Origin: Burkholderiales bacterium
Lineage (GTDB): Bacteria; Pseudomonadota; Gammaproteobacteria; Burkholderiales; WYBJ01
Length of the DNA: 64,000 nt
Assembly (NCBI GenBank): GCA_022841915.1
Contig: JALHQN010000013.1
Coordinates: forward strand, 85,169 to 149,168
Reading direction: 5' to 3'
The position numbers were made by a program, and so were the translations under genes. The notes beneath the pieces are model-generated. The model did not search any database and was not told the origin of the DNA. It worked only from the letters and a program-made list of their open reading frames with translations. Positions 1 to 8,639 of the stretch are shown here, piece after piece (positions within the stretch are counted from its first letter, which is position 1; each line of letters opens with the position of its first letter).

Positions 1-618
1 GTTCTCTTCAACCGGTTCCGTGCCGACATGACCATGGTATCGGCGGAGATCATCGCCAACGAGGCGCTCGCGCGCATCGGAGCGCCGCTGCTGGGGCGCT
101 TCCTGCGTTTTGCCGAGGCCCAAAGCGAGATATGGGCCGAAGTGCTCGACTCGCGCCTGGAAGAGAAGCTGGGCGACGAGGTGCCCGCCTTGTGGGAGAT
201 CTCGATCGATGCGGCGGACGCACCTGCATGGATTCCGGCGCGGGGCGCCCGACCCGATCCCGGCGCGCTGACCCTGCTCTTGCGCGATCCGAGCGAGCGC
301 GAGCGGCTGCTCGAGTGTGTCGCGCTGCTGCTCGTTCGGGGCAGCCAGGAGGTCGCCCTGCCCGATGCCGAGTTCGCCCTCTTGCCCGGGGACACGATCC
401 TGTTCGCCGGTCGACCGAGCGCGCGCGCCGCGCAAACGCTCGTCGCCCGAAATGCGAATGTACGCAACTACGTGGCGACCGGCACCCAGGCGCCCGGAGG
501 CTATATCTGGCAATGGTTGCATCGCCATCACGCGGCGACGGGAGCGCAGGCGGGGGGCGATGCAACCAGCGGCGCCCTTACCACGAGGGCCGATTTGCCG
601 CAGAATCACCCCCGATGA
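1..618 (+). CDS. C-terminal part of a TrkA-C/RCK-type protein (5' end outside the window)
   Basis: The reading frame is open from base 1, so the gene starts upstream of the window and only about the last 205 residues are present. The segment resembles the C-terminal regulatory part of NAD-binding potassium channel or Trk-type proteins. It has an amphipathic stretch, then a beta-rich TrkA-C-like fold with a run of hydrophobic strands and a PGD turn (LLPGDTILFAGR), and then an aromatic tail (GGYIWQWLHR). In that family the domain binds a regulatory ligand at the cytoplasmic face of a cation channel. No membrane segment or Rossmann motif lies inside the window, so the assignment rests on this C-terminal similarity alone. 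An internal ATG at 28 is possible but unlikely to be the start. Confidence 0.5.
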   Translation, partial: VLFNRFRADMTMVSAEIIANEALARIGAPLLGRFLRFAEAQSEIWAEVLDSRLEEKLGDEVPALWEISIDAADAPAWIPARGARPDPGALTLLLRDPSERERLLECVALLLVRGSQEVALPDAEFALLPGDTILFAGRPSARAAQTLVARNANVRNYVATGTQAPGGYIWQWLHRHHAATGAQAGGDATSGALTTRADLPQNHPR

Positions 619-693
619 GTATTTCGGCGATTGCGTCGTGACGGCGCAATCGCGCCAATCAGCCGAGCGATCGAAAGCGACAAGGAGAGAGGG

Positions 694-1230
694 ATGGGAA
701 AGCTGACATTGGTGGTGCCCGAGGCGCCCGTGCAGGCGGCAGCGGCCGCGGCGATGCAACGCGCCATTGCGGGCAAGGGCTTGCGGCTGGGCACGTTGGA
801 CAACAGCAAGAGCAATGCGGATCATCTGCTGACGATGTTGGTGGCTGGCATACAGTCGCAAATGAAGGTGGAGTCGGTGGTGTCGCTGCGCAAGCCGACG
901 CCGAGTCTGCCTGCCGCGCCCGAAGTGCTCGATCAGTTGGCGGCGCAGGCGGACGTGGTCGTCAGCGCGATGGCCGATTGAGGCTCGTGCACGTCGTGGA
1001 GTGTCCACGACATGGCCGAGTTGCGTAAGCGCGGATTGATCACCGCCGTCGTCTGTTCCGATCCGTTTCTCAAGCTCGGGCAAGCCCAGGCGCGCACGTT
1101 CGGCGTGCCGGATCTGCCGCTGCTGCTCATTCCGCATCCGCTGGGCGGTATCGATCTGCAGCAGGTGAAGATCCGCGTCGATGCCGCACTGCCGGCGCTG
1201 CTCGAACTCGTCAAGGAGCATGCTCAATGA
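694..1230 (+). CDS. UGSC-family selenoprotein (UGA at 979-981 read as selenocysteine)
   Basis: This is a 178-residue protein if UGA codon 96 is read as Sec. An N-terminal half (694-978) and a C-terminal half (982-1230) lie in the same frame, separated by one TGA. The junction reads AMAD-U-GSC-TSWSVHD, which is the UGSC signature of a selenoprotein family known from bacterial and metagenomic selenoproteome surveys; other members carry Cys in place of Sec. The N-terminal half has the DNSKSN segment (residues 37-42). The C-terminal half has AELRKRG and PHPLGG. The Sec and Cys99 would form a U-x-x-C redox pair, so a thiol/selenol oxidoreductase role is inferred. The ATG at 694 follows AAGGAGAG. 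The gene ends in an ATGA overlap with the next gene, implying coupled translation. A bacterial SECIS-like hairpin lies at 993-1011. Treating the halves as two separate genes would split the redox motif. Confidence 0.88.
993..1011 (+). promoter_or_regulatory. Bacterial SECIS-like hairpin for the UGSC gene
   Basis: An 8-bp perfect stem (GTCGTGGA / TCCACGAC) closes a GTG loop and begins 11 nt after the UGA at 979-981. The apex is about 21 nt from the UGA and carries G residues, which fits the placement of bacterial SECIS elements that bind SelB inside the coding region. It also encodes the residues just after UGSC, so sequence and structure are both constrained here. Confidence 0.7.
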
Positions 1231-2348
1231 GCGATCTCACGGATCTGTTGCAAGCGCCGGGGGCGGCGGTCGAAGCGGATGACGACTTCGACGCGGTGAA
1301 TGCCTTGTTCCGGGACAAGGGCTGGAGTGACGGGCTGCCGATCGTGCCGCCCACGATCGAGCGGGTGGAGCAGATGCTCGCCTACTGCGATCGGCCCTGG
1401 AACGAACCCGTGGGCAAGATGGCGCCGCGTTATGGCGAAGCCACGCCGGTACGCCTGGCCGCGAATGCGGTGATGGCGGGCTGCCGTCCGGAGTACTTTC
1501 CCCTAATTCTGCTCACCATCGAAGCGCTGTGCGACGAGCAGTTCAATCTCTACGGCATTCAGGCCACGACGCACCAGTGCGCGCCGCTCATGATCGTCAA
1601 CGGGCCGATCGTCAAGGAGTTGGGCATCAACGGCGGGCACAACGCGTTCGGCCCCGGCGTCCAGGCCAATGCCACCCTGGGCCGGGCGATTCGGCTGGCG
1701 CTCGTCAACATCGGCGGCGCGATTCCGGGGTTGGGCGACATGTCCACCTTCGGCGCTCCTCAGAAGTACACCTACTGCGTCGCAGAGAACGAAGAGGCCA
1801 GTCCATGGGAGCCGCTGCACGTCGAACGTGGCTTTCCCCGCGAAGCGAGCACGGTGACGGTGGTAGGCGCCGAGGGGCCGCACAACGTGAACGATCACGA
1901 GAGCCACACGGCCGAAGGCATCTGCACCACGATCGCCGGCACCCTCTCCACCACGGGCAACAACGATCTTTACTACGACGCCGAGCCTTTGATCGTGTTC
2001 GGGCCGGAACACGCCCGCACGGTCGCTGAGCAGGGCTGGTCGAAAGCCGATGCGCGGCGATTCATCTACGAGCAGGCGCAGATTCCGATGGGGCGCTTTT
2101 CGAAGGAGAACATCGAGCGCCGGTTCCGGGTGGCACCCTTGTTCGAGGGGCGTTATGCGCAGGCCGGCTACGAAGCGCTCGTGCCCATGGTGCGGCGGCC
2201 GGAAGCGATCATGATCGCCGTGATCGGCGGCGCGGGCAAGCATTCCGCCGTCATTCCCACGTTTGGGGCAACCCACGCCGTCACGCGCGCACTCAAGACG
2301 CGGGACGGCACGCTGGCGCGGTCTGTGGAAGCGTTTCGCCGACGCTAG
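1227..2348 (+). CDS. Conserved partner of the UGSC selenoprotein (DGLPIVPPT family), function unknown
   Basis: A 373-residue protein with no signal peptide or membrane segment. It starts at ATG 1227 inside the last codons of the selenoprotein gene (ATGA overlap), so the two are very likely made together. I do not recognise an enzyme family. Conserved features, judged against the paralogue at 16781-17839, are DGLPIVPPT near residue 35, MAGCxPEY with Cys86, an Asn/Gly-rich stretch ending in QANATLGRAIRL near residue 150, KYTYC with Cys184, and ASPWEPLHVERGF. The two shared cysteines could be redox or ligand-binding residues; this is inference. A role in the same redox or catabolic step as the UGSC protein is suggested only by linkage. 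Confidence 0.8.
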   Translation: MSDLTDLLQAPGAAVEADDDFDAVNALFRDKGWSDGLPIVPPTIERVEQMLAYCDRPWNEPVGKMAPRYGEATPVRLAANAVMAGCRPEYFPLILLTIEALCDEQFNLYGIQATTHQCAPLMIVNGPIVKELGINGGHNAFGPGVQANATLGRAIRLALVNIGGAIPGLGDMSTFGAPQKYTYCVAENEEASPWEPLHVERGFPREASTVTVVGAEGPHNVNDHESHTAEGICTTIAGTLSTTGNNDLYYDAEPLIVFGPEHARTVAEQGWSKADARRFIYEQAQIPMGRFSKENIERRFRVAPLFEGRYAQAGYEALVPMVRRPEAIMIAVIGGAGKHSAVIPTFGATHAVTRALKTRDGTLARSVEAFRRR

Positions 2349-2371
2349 CAGACGTCGGTCGATACTCGATG

Positions 2372-2407
2372 CCGGTTTGCCGTTCGCTCGTGCCAGCGGC
2401 AAACCGG
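2372..2407. terminator. Bidirectional terminator-like hairpin
   Basis: An 11-bp perfect inverted repeat (CCGGTTTGCCG / CGGCAAACCGG) with a 14-nt loop sits between the UGSC partner gene (stop 2348) and the converging methyltransferase gene (stop 2548). There is no long T tract on either side. Confidence 0.5.
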
Positions 2408-2547
2408 TTCAACTCGGCCACACGATCGGGGTGACCTGCAGCCGGGTTGGAAATCGGCGCCGTGGCCGAGTGGCCGCGCCGCCTACTTGCCAAGGTGGCC
2501 CGCGCGCCGAGGTTGCTGGGGAGGAGGCGTCCGTCCGAGTCGGGCGC

Positions 2548-3363
2548 TCAACCGCGCGTAGCTTTCCATTCGGTGGTCTTGCCGCCGGTTTTCACCGTAC
2601 CTTCGATGGTGTTGCCGCTCACACGACCGCTGAACTCGGTCCCCCCTGCCGTGAACGTGATCTGGTCGCCGCGCAATCTGCCGTTCAGCGCCATGGCGCC
2701 GTTGCTCACTTTCACCGTGCCGGTGATCTTCTGGAACGACTGCTGGAGCGTCACGTCACCCTGGGAGGATTTCCAGGTGCCTTCGACTTTCGCCGGCACG
2801 ATCCACAACAGCGCGGTGCGGTAGTAGCCCGAGCCCTCCGACACGGTGCTCGTCTCGTCGGCCTCCCATTCGCCCATGGTGAAGGTGTTCGACACCACGC
2901 GCGTGCCCGGCTTCATGTCCAGAATCTTCGGACGCAGACGCAAGTTGATGTCGGGCAACAGGAACATCGTGATGACGGTCGCCTGGCTGAAATCGGTTTC
3001 GAACAGATCGGCTTTCTTGAACTCGGCGCGTGCGGCCATGCCTTCCTTCTCGGCGTTGCGCTTCGAGAGTTCGACCATGTCGGGGTTGTATTCGATGCCG
3101 GTCGCGCGTATGCCGCGCTTGGCAGCCGTGATGACGGTGCGGCCGTCGCCCGAGCCCAAGTCCATCAGGTAATCCTTGGGCGTCACCTTGGCCATGTCGA
3201 GCATGCGATCGACCAGCGCCTGGGGCGTGGGTACCCAGACGACATCCTTGCCTTCCTGGCCGACCTGCGGCTCGTATTTCGGCTGGGCCTGGGCGAGAGC
3301 GCCGGATGCGGCAGCGAACAGGGCGGCAAACGCGAAGCTGCAGAGGGTAGCGGTACGGGTCAT
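2548..3363 (-). CDS. Exported class I SAM-dependent methyltransferase
   Basis: 271 residues. The start MTRTATLC gives a classic signal peptide ending near AxA (SGALAQA). A class I Rossmann methyltransferase domain follows, with motif I as DLGSGDGR, an acidic residue after strand 2 (IEYNP), and a motif-IV-like region near SQATVITMFLLP. The C-terminal 90 residues are beta-rich (GTVKVSNGAMALNGRL) and look like a separate small domain. A signal peptide on a SAM-dependent enzyme is odd, because SAM is cytoplasmic; related proteins annotated as periplasmic or membrane-anchored methyltransferases are seen in proteobacteria. The substrate is unknown. The gene stands alone, convergent with the UGSC pair. 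Confidence 0.75.
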   Translation of the reverse strand: MTRTATLCSFAFAALFAAASGALAQAQPKYEPQVGQEGKDVVWVPTPQALVDRMLDMAKVTPKDYLMDLGSGDGRTVITAAKRGIRATGIEYNPDMVELSKRNAEKEGMAARAEFKKADLFETDFSQATVITMFLLPDINLRLRPKILDMKPGTRVVSNTFTMGEWEADETSTVSEGSGYYRTALLWIVPAKVEGTWKSSQGDVTLQQSFQKITGTVKVSNGAMALNGRLRGDQITFTAGGTEFSGRVSGNTIEGTVKTGGKTTEWKATRG

Positions 3364-3466
3364 CGGTCCGATCCTAAAGTGTGAAGTTGTGAACGCAGGC
3401 CCTCGCGGACTGCGCGTACGTGTGCTCATCATAACCGAGGCTGGGGCATGCGAGCGCGGGTCAAGG

Positions 3467-4447
3467 TCAACCGCCGCGCTTCTCCCGAGCCTTGGCGATC
3501 TTGGCCGCGCGTGCCCAGCGTGCCATGTCCGATTTCATCAAGGCGTAGAGCTCCGCGGGTGTGCTGGTGCCTGGTTCACTCCCTGCCGCGATCAGCATGT
3601 CGCGCAGGTCGGGACTCGCTATCGCCTGCCGAATCGCCGAGTTGAGTTTCTCGACCACCGGCGCGGGCAGGTTGGCGGGGCCGACGATACAGTACCAGCC
3701 GATCAGATTGAGTTCCTTGTAGCCGGCTTCGATCAGCGTACCCACGTCTGGCAGTTGCGGCACGCGCTTGGCGCCGGTCGTGGCTATGGCGCGCACCCGG
3801 CCGTTCTTGATGAACGGCATCATGGTGTTCGGCTGGCTGATCTGGAGTTCGATCTCGCCGCCCAGAAGCGCGGTTAGCGCGGGCGCACCTCCTTTGTAAG
3901 GCACATGGACGATGTCGATGCCCGCGGCATCGGCGAGCAGTTCGCCCGTCAGGTGATTCGAGGTCCCGGGGCCGGCGCTGCCGTAGCTCAGTCGTCCCGG
4001 CTGACGCTTCGCCATGGCGACCAATTCCTTGAGGTTCCTCACCGGCAGCGAGGGGTGGGCGACGATGATCAGCGGCTGCTGGACTACCAGGGAAATGGGG
4101 GTGAAGTCGCGCAAGGTGTCGTAGCCTACCTTGTCGAAGTAAGCCGGATTGATGGCGAGCGGACTGGTGGAGCCAAAGAAGATCGTGTAGCCGTCCGGCG
4201 CGCTCCTGGCGGTGGCTTCGGCGGCAATGCTGCCGCCGGCGCCTGGCCGGTTCTCCACCACCACCGGTTGGCCAAGCAGATCGTGCATCTTGCGGGCCGT
4301 CGGGCGCGCCATGAGATCGATGGCTCCGCCGGCGGCGAACGGCACCAGCATGCGGATCGGCCGGTTCGGATAAGGGTCGGCGGCCTGCGCGGATGCAGTC
4401 AGCAGCAGGGCGGCGGCGCCCAGGGCGACACGTATCTGGTTGGACAT
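3467..4447 (-). CDS. Bug/TctC-family periplasmic substrate-binding protein
   Basis: 326 residues. A signal peptide (LGAAALLLTASAQA) is followed by the Bug-family N-terminus YPNRPIRMLVPF and the ligand-loop signature of tripartite tricarboxylate transporter receptors (PGAGGSIAAEA, then PDGYTIFFGS). ATG 4447 is preceded by AAGGAGAAC. These proteins bind small carboxylates in the periplasm, and most are orphans without their own TctAB membrane parts; none are present here. It is divergent from the UbiD-family gene at 4600, so an aromatic or unsaturated acid ligand is a reasonable guess. Confidence 0.9.
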   Translation of the reverse strand: MSNQIRVALGAAALLLTASAQAADPYPNRPIRMLVPFAAGGAIDLMARPTARKMHDLLGQPVVVENRPGAGGSIAAEATARSAPDGYTIFFGSTSPLAINPAYFDKVGYDTLRDFTPISLVVQQPLIIVAHPSLPVRNLKELVAMAKRQPGRLSYGSAGPGTSNHLTGELLADAAGIDIVHVPYKGGAPALTALLGGEIELQISQPNTMMPFIKNGRVRAIATTGAKRVPQLPDVGTLIEAGYKELNLIGWYCIVGPANLPAPVVEKLNSAIRQAIASPDLRDMLIAAGSEPGTSTPAELYALMKSDMARWARAAKIAKAREKRGG

Positions 4448-4599
4448 AAAGTTCTCCTTGCGTGAGTCCCACATCGATTCGGTTTCTTCTATACTGCCCA
4501 GGGAACGCGTGCTTTTCAACGCATGCACCATCCACGAGCGCACGTGCATCGGAACGTGGCGACCTGTGGTCTTCTCATCTCGGATAGCGAGCCTCGATC

Positions 4600-6216
4600 A
4601 TGTACGAAAAAGAAAGCTTCAGGGAGTACTTGGACCGGCTGCGCGACAAGAACCAGCTCGCGGACATCCGAGAGCCGGTCGATAGTCGCCATATTGCGAC
4701 GCTGGTCGATCAGAGCGACAAGGCGCTCATGTTCCACCAAGTGCTGGGCTACGACATGCCCGTGGTGTCCGGACTGATCCGGTCGAGCGAGCGCATGGCG
4801 ATCGGCATGGGCGTCGAGCGCTACGCCGACATCGAGCACCGTTTGACGAACGCGCTCGCAAAGCCGATTCAGCCCAAGTATGTGGAAACCAGTCGCGCCC
4901 GCGAAGTGACGCGAGTGGGCGACGACGTCGATCTCTTCGATCTGCCGGTGCCGATGTCTTCGGTGCTCGACGGCGGTCCGATGATCACCGCGGGTATCAC
5001 GATTGCGCGCGATGGCCAGGGCGGCCTCAATGCGGGCATTTACCGCTACATCTTGAAAGAGCGCAACCTCACGGGCATCGATATCGTCACGCCCAACAAC
5101 ATGCGCGCGCTCGCCTGGAAGGCGTACGAGGAGCAGCGTCCGCTGCCGATTTCGATCTCCATCGGCACGCACCCCTTCGAGTTCATGGCCTCGGGCTATC
5201 GGGCGCCCGCGGGCGTGGACGAGATCTGCATCGCGGGCGGGCTGCGCGGGGCGCCGACCGAACTGGCCATGTGCGAGACCATCGACGTGCCCCATATCGC
5301 CGACGCCGAGATCGTGATCGAAGCCGAGATCCTGCCGACGGGCTGGACCTGGCCCGAGGGCCGCTTCGGCGAGTTCACCTGGCTCATGGGTGCGCTGCAC
5401 TGGAATCCGCTGGTGCGCGTGAAGGCGATCTCGCATCGGAAGAATCCGATCTACTACAACCTTCACATGCCGTGGGAAGTCGCGTGGCTGATGATACCCA
5501 CGCGCTGGTCGCAGTTGCGTACCGCGCTCAAGGCGGCCGGCATTCAGGTGAAGGACATCAACGTCACGCTGGGCGGCATCGGCGCCTGGCACGTCATCAT
5601 CTCGATCAAGAAGTCGGCCGGCGAAGGCAAGAACGCGCTGCTGGCCGCCCTCTCGGTGAGCGACATCAAGCATGCCGTCGTGGTCGACGATGACATCGAT
5701 GTCTACAACCCGATCGACGTCGAGTGGGCCATTGCGACTCGGGTGCAGGGCGACCGCGATGTCTTCGTCATTTCCGGTGCCCGCACCAAGCCGCTCGATC
5801 CCAGCCTGCCGGTGATGCCCGCGGGTGTCGTGCCCACCGGCGCCAAGGTCGGCATCGATGCCACCATCCCGGAGAATATCCCGCGCGAGCGCTACGAGCG
5901 GATCAGCTATGCGTATGCCGACAAAGTGAAGCTCGCGAACTACAAGCTCCAGGAGGCGGCGGTGCAGGCCGGCGGGCGCAGGCCCCAGCCCGATCAGGTG
6001 GCTGCCCTGGCAGAGCGCATCCTCAAGATGATCGGCGAGAAGCCTCTCTACTACGCGCAGGTGATCGACGCTTTCCCGGATGAGCCGCTGCAGGCGATCA
6101 CGCGTGCGTTCGGCAAGCTGCACGCCGACGAAAAGCTCTGGCAGGACAAGGAAGGCCGCATGTGCGTGCGCGGTTCGAAGTTTGCCGCCATCCCGCCGGG
6201 TCAGGGCGGGCGCTGA
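4600..6216 (+). CDS. UbiD-family prenylated-FMN decarboxylase
   Basis: 538 residues, close to UbiD length. The family catalyses reversible decarboxylation of aromatic or alpha,beta-unsaturated acids using prenylated FMN. The signature EGRFGEF (residues 253-259) corresponds to the family's EGPFGEF segment, with Arg in place of the usual Pro. The long GGPMITAGITIARD and NAGIYRY stretches near residue 130-150 match the prFMN/Mn-binding core. No ubiX-type prenyltransferase is adjacent, so the cofactor must come from elsewhere in the genome. The linked Bug receptor suggests a catabolic rather than ubiquinone role. The substrate cannot be read from sequence. Confidence 0.88.
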   Translation: MYEKESFREYLDRLRDKNQLADIREPVDSRHIATLVDQSDKALMFHQVLGYDMPVVSGLIRSSERMAIGMGVERYADIEHRLTNALAKPIQPKYVETSRAREVTRVGDDVDLFDLPVPMSSVLDGGPMITAGITIARDGQGGLNAGIYRYILKERNLTGIDIVTPNNMRALAWKAYEEQRPLPISISIGTHPFEFMASGYRAPAGVDEICIAGGLRGAPTELAMCETIDVPHIADAEIVIEAEILPTGWTWPEGRFGEFTWLMGALHWNPLVRVKAISHRKNPIYYNLHMPWEVAWLMIPTRWSQLRTALKAAGIQVKDINVTLGGIGAWHVIISIKKSAGEGKNALLAALSVSDIKHAVVVDDDIDVYNPIDVEWAIATRVQGDRDVFVISGARTKPLDPSLPVMPAGVVPTGAKVGIDATIPENIPRERYERISYAYADKVKLANYKLQEAAVQAGGRRPQPDQVAALAERILKMIGEKPLYYAQVIDAFPDEPLQAITRAFGKLHADEKLWQDKEGRMCVRGSKFAAIPPGQGGR

Positions 6217-6267
6217 TTGTGCGCAAGGCAAGGGGGGAGGACCGCCCTTGCCTTTCTGTCGGGGTGG

Positions 6268-7293
6268 TCAACCGAAGCGTCTGCGCATCTCGCGGGCGCC
6301 CTCGACCATCGCGCGCATCTTGCCGAAGGCGATTTCACGCGGCAGGTACTTCATGCCGCAGTCGGGTGCGACGATGATGTCCTCGGCGGCGACGTAGGGC
6401 AGTGCGGCCTCGATGCGTTGAACCACCGTCTCGGGCGACTCGATCGTCATGGCGCTCAGATCGATCACCCCGAGCAGGATCTTCTTGCCAGTCAGGCCCC
6501 TCAAGGTCGAGCAGTCCAGCCGCGGCTGCGCCGTCTCGAGCGAGACCTGGCGGCACGTGCAGTCGCGCAGGTCGTCCAGGAATGCGTACCGGTTCGGCTT
6601 GTTCGAGCCGACCATCGCGGCGTACCCGAAGCACATGTGGACCACGGTGGTGCCCTCGATGCCCGCCAGCGCACGATTGAGCGCTTTGACCGCATAGCGG
6701 CGGGCCTTGTCCGGCTGGGCTTGCATGTACGGTTCGTCGATCTGCACGATGTCGGCGCCCGCGGCGAATAGATCGCGGATCTCCTCGTTCACCGCCTCGG
6801 CATAGGCCATGGCGACCTGCTCCTCGTCGCCGTAGTAGTCGTCTTGCGCCAGTTGGGTCATCGTGAAGGGGCCAGGCAGGGTGATCTTCGCCAACCGTCG
6901 GGTGTGCGCCCGCAGGAACGCCATGTCTTCGACTTCGACCGGGCGGCGTCGGGTGATGGGGCCCACGATCCTGGGCACGGACACCGGCCGACCGCCGCGG
7001 CTCAGGGTCGTGCCCGCCTGCTCGATGTCGATGCCGTCGAGCGCGGTGGCGAAGCGGTTGAAGTAGCTCTCGCGCCGGATCTCTCCGTCGGTGATGATGT
7101 CGAGGCCCGCTTCTTCCTGCGCGCGGATGGCCAGCAAGGTGGCGTCACGCTGCGCTTCGGCGAGATAGGCCTCGGGGATGCGCCAGAGATGCTTCGCGCG
7201 CACCCGCGGCACCGTATGACCGGCAAGCTGCGCTCGGTCGATCAGCCAATCCGGCTGAGGGTAGCTGCCTACCAGTGATACCGGAAAAAGCAT
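6268..7293 (-). CDS. Cobalamin-independent methionine synthase II (MetE C-terminal-like) family protein
   Basis: About 341 residues from ATG 7293, which has AGGAA upstream; an ATG at 7329 lacks a good site. It corresponds to the C-terminal catalytic barrel of MetE. Candidate zinc ligands are visible: HMC (in VVHMCFGYA), a Glu shortly after (LETAQ), and the late Cys in PDCGMKYLP. The DGEIRRESYF and IDEPYMQA segments are also typical. Stand-alone proteins of this kind transfer methyl or related groups, often in catabolism, and lack the N-terminal folate domain of true MetE. It lies 72 bp behind a Bug receptor on the same strand, suggesting a shared uptake and breakdown unit. Confidence 0.82.
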   Translation of the reverse strand: MLFPVSLVGSYPQPDWLIDRAQLAGHTVPRVRAKHLWRIPEAYLAEAQRDATLLAIRAQEEAGLDIITDGEIRRESYFNRFATALDGIDIEQAGTTLSRGGRPVSVPRIVGPITRRRPVEVEDMAFLRAHTRRLAKITLPGPFTMTQLAQDDYYGDEEQVAMAYAEAVNEEIRDLFAAGADIVQIDEPYMQAQPDKARRYAVKALNRALAGIEGTTVVHMCFGYAAMVGSNKPNRYAFLDDLRDCTCRQVSLETAQPRLDCSTLRGLTGKKILLGVIDLSAMTIESPETVVQRIEAALPYVAAEDIIVAPDCGMKYLPREIAFGKMRAMVEGAREMRRRFG

Positions 7294-7365
7294 GGCGTGT
7301 TCCTGTGCGGACGATGAGACGTCCGGCATCGCGCAGCCGTCTCGATCGCTGCGCAGTGAGATCGG

Positions 7366-8337
7366 TTAGAGGCTGATGCCGATTTCCTTGAAGACCTTGG
7401 TCCACATCGCCTGTTCCTTCTGGATGAAGGCGCCGAATTCCTTCGGCGTATTGGTCGAGGGCTCCAGGCCGCGAGTCTTGAGCTGATCGGCGAACGTCGC
7501 GTCCCGGTGCATCTCCACGACGGCAGTGTTCCAGCGCTGGATGATGGGGGCGGGCGTTTTCGCGGGTGCCAGCAGGCCGAACCATTGAATGACCTCGAAC
7601 CCGGGGAAGCCCGATTCGGCCACGGTCGGCACCTCCGGGATGGCGCTCGAACGTTGCAGGCCCGTGACGGCAACGCCGCGGATCTTGCCTGCCCGCATGT
7701 GGGGCAGCGAAGTCGATATCGCCCCGATCAGGAATTGCACATGCCCGCCGACGACGTCGGTGATGGCCGGCCCGGCACCCTTGTAAGGCACGTGTATCCA
7801 TTCGAAGCCGGCGCGATGGCGCAGCAATTCACCGGCGATGTGCGAGGCCGTTGCCGTGCCGTTCGAGGCATACGAAAGCTGTTTCGGCCTGCTCTTCGCG
7901 TAATCGATCAACTCCTTGACCGTACGCACCGGCACGGCGCCATGAGCGACGATGATGTTGGGGATGAGTGTCGTGAGCGTGATCGGCGCGAAATCCCGCT
8001 GGGGGTGATAGGGCAGGTTCTTCTGCAGCACGGGGCCAGTGGCGAAGGTGCTCGAACTGCCGAACAGGACGGTGTAGCCGTCCGGCGCCCCGCGCGAAGC
8101 GATCTCCGTACCGATCACGCCGCCTGCGCCTGAACGGTTGTCGACGATCACCTGTTGGCGCCATTGCTCGGTCAGGCGCTGTGCGATCTGGCGAGCGACC
8201 AAGTCGGCGGCGCCGCCTGACGGAAAGGCCACCACCAAACGAACCGGCTTTTCCGGGTAGGATTGCGCCTGCACGATGGCTGGTTGAAGAACGAGGGCCA
8301 GCACAGCTGCGCCGACGAGGGTCGATTGCTTGGACAT
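7366..8337 (-). CDS. Bug/TctC-family periplasmic substrate-binding protein
   Basis: 323 residues, signal peptide through ALVLQPAIVQAQ, then YPEKPVRLVVAFPSGG and the ligand-loop signature RSGAGGVIGTEIA ... PDGYTVLFG. The late motif HVPYKGAGPA is typical of the family. It is the upstream gene of a likely two-gene unit with the MetE-like protein at 6268-7293. There are no TctA or TctB membrane genes nearby. Confidence 0.9.
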   Translation of the reverse strand: MSKQSTLVGAAVLALVLQPAIVQAQSYPEKPVRLVVAFPSGGAADLVARQIAQRLTEQWRQQVIVDNRSGAGGVIGTEIASRGAPDGYTVLFGSSSTFATGPVLQKNLPYHPQRDFAPITLTTLIPNIIVAHGAVPVRTVKELIDYAKSRPKQLSYASNGTATASHIAGELLRHRAGFEWIHVPYKGAGPAITDVVGGHVQFLIGAISTSLPHMRAGKIRGVAVTGLQRSSAIPEVPTVAESGFPGFEVIQWFGLLAPAKTPAPIIQRWNTAVVEMHRDATFADQLKTRGLEPSTNTPKEFGAFIQKEQAMWTKVFKEIGISL

Positions 8338-8639
8338 AGGTCGTGCTTTCGTAACGAACTAAAGACGCTCGATTGTAGCCTCAAGCCCCGCCTGCGTGAG
8401 ACACGGGTAGAGGGGGAGGAGCGCGGCGAGCCCCATGCGAGCGACGGTCAGGTTGGCAACGAACTGTGCGCTGCGTTGCCTGTCACCCGAATCGTGAACA
8501 TGTGCTTCATGCCGGCCTCGAATGCGCCGTACACGGCGCACCATCGAGCGACGGCGACCTATACAATAATCAGGCCGTCGACGCAGCCGTCGGCGGCTCT
8601 ATGCCCTCATCCGTACATCGCCGAACCGAAGGTCGTCTC
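8338..8639. other. Divergent intergenic region
   Basis: This 302-bp spacer separates the divergent Bug receptor and DUF2237 genes. It must hold both promoters. I see no gene, repeat or clear operator in it. Confidence 0.5.

Noticed and set aside
1012..1230. Separate small gene starting at ATG 1012
   Set aside because: It has no Shine-Dalgarno and would lose the UGSC motif; it is the C-terminal half of the selenoprotein.
4516..6231. Long open frame antisense to the UbiD-family gene
   Set aside because: It arises from GC-rich third-position bias opposite a well-conserved gene, and its His/Arg/Asp-rich translation has no domain.
8466..8639. N-terminal extension of the DUF2237 protein
   Set aside because: The family starts near MNES...NVLGGPL; the extra segment has no family similarity.
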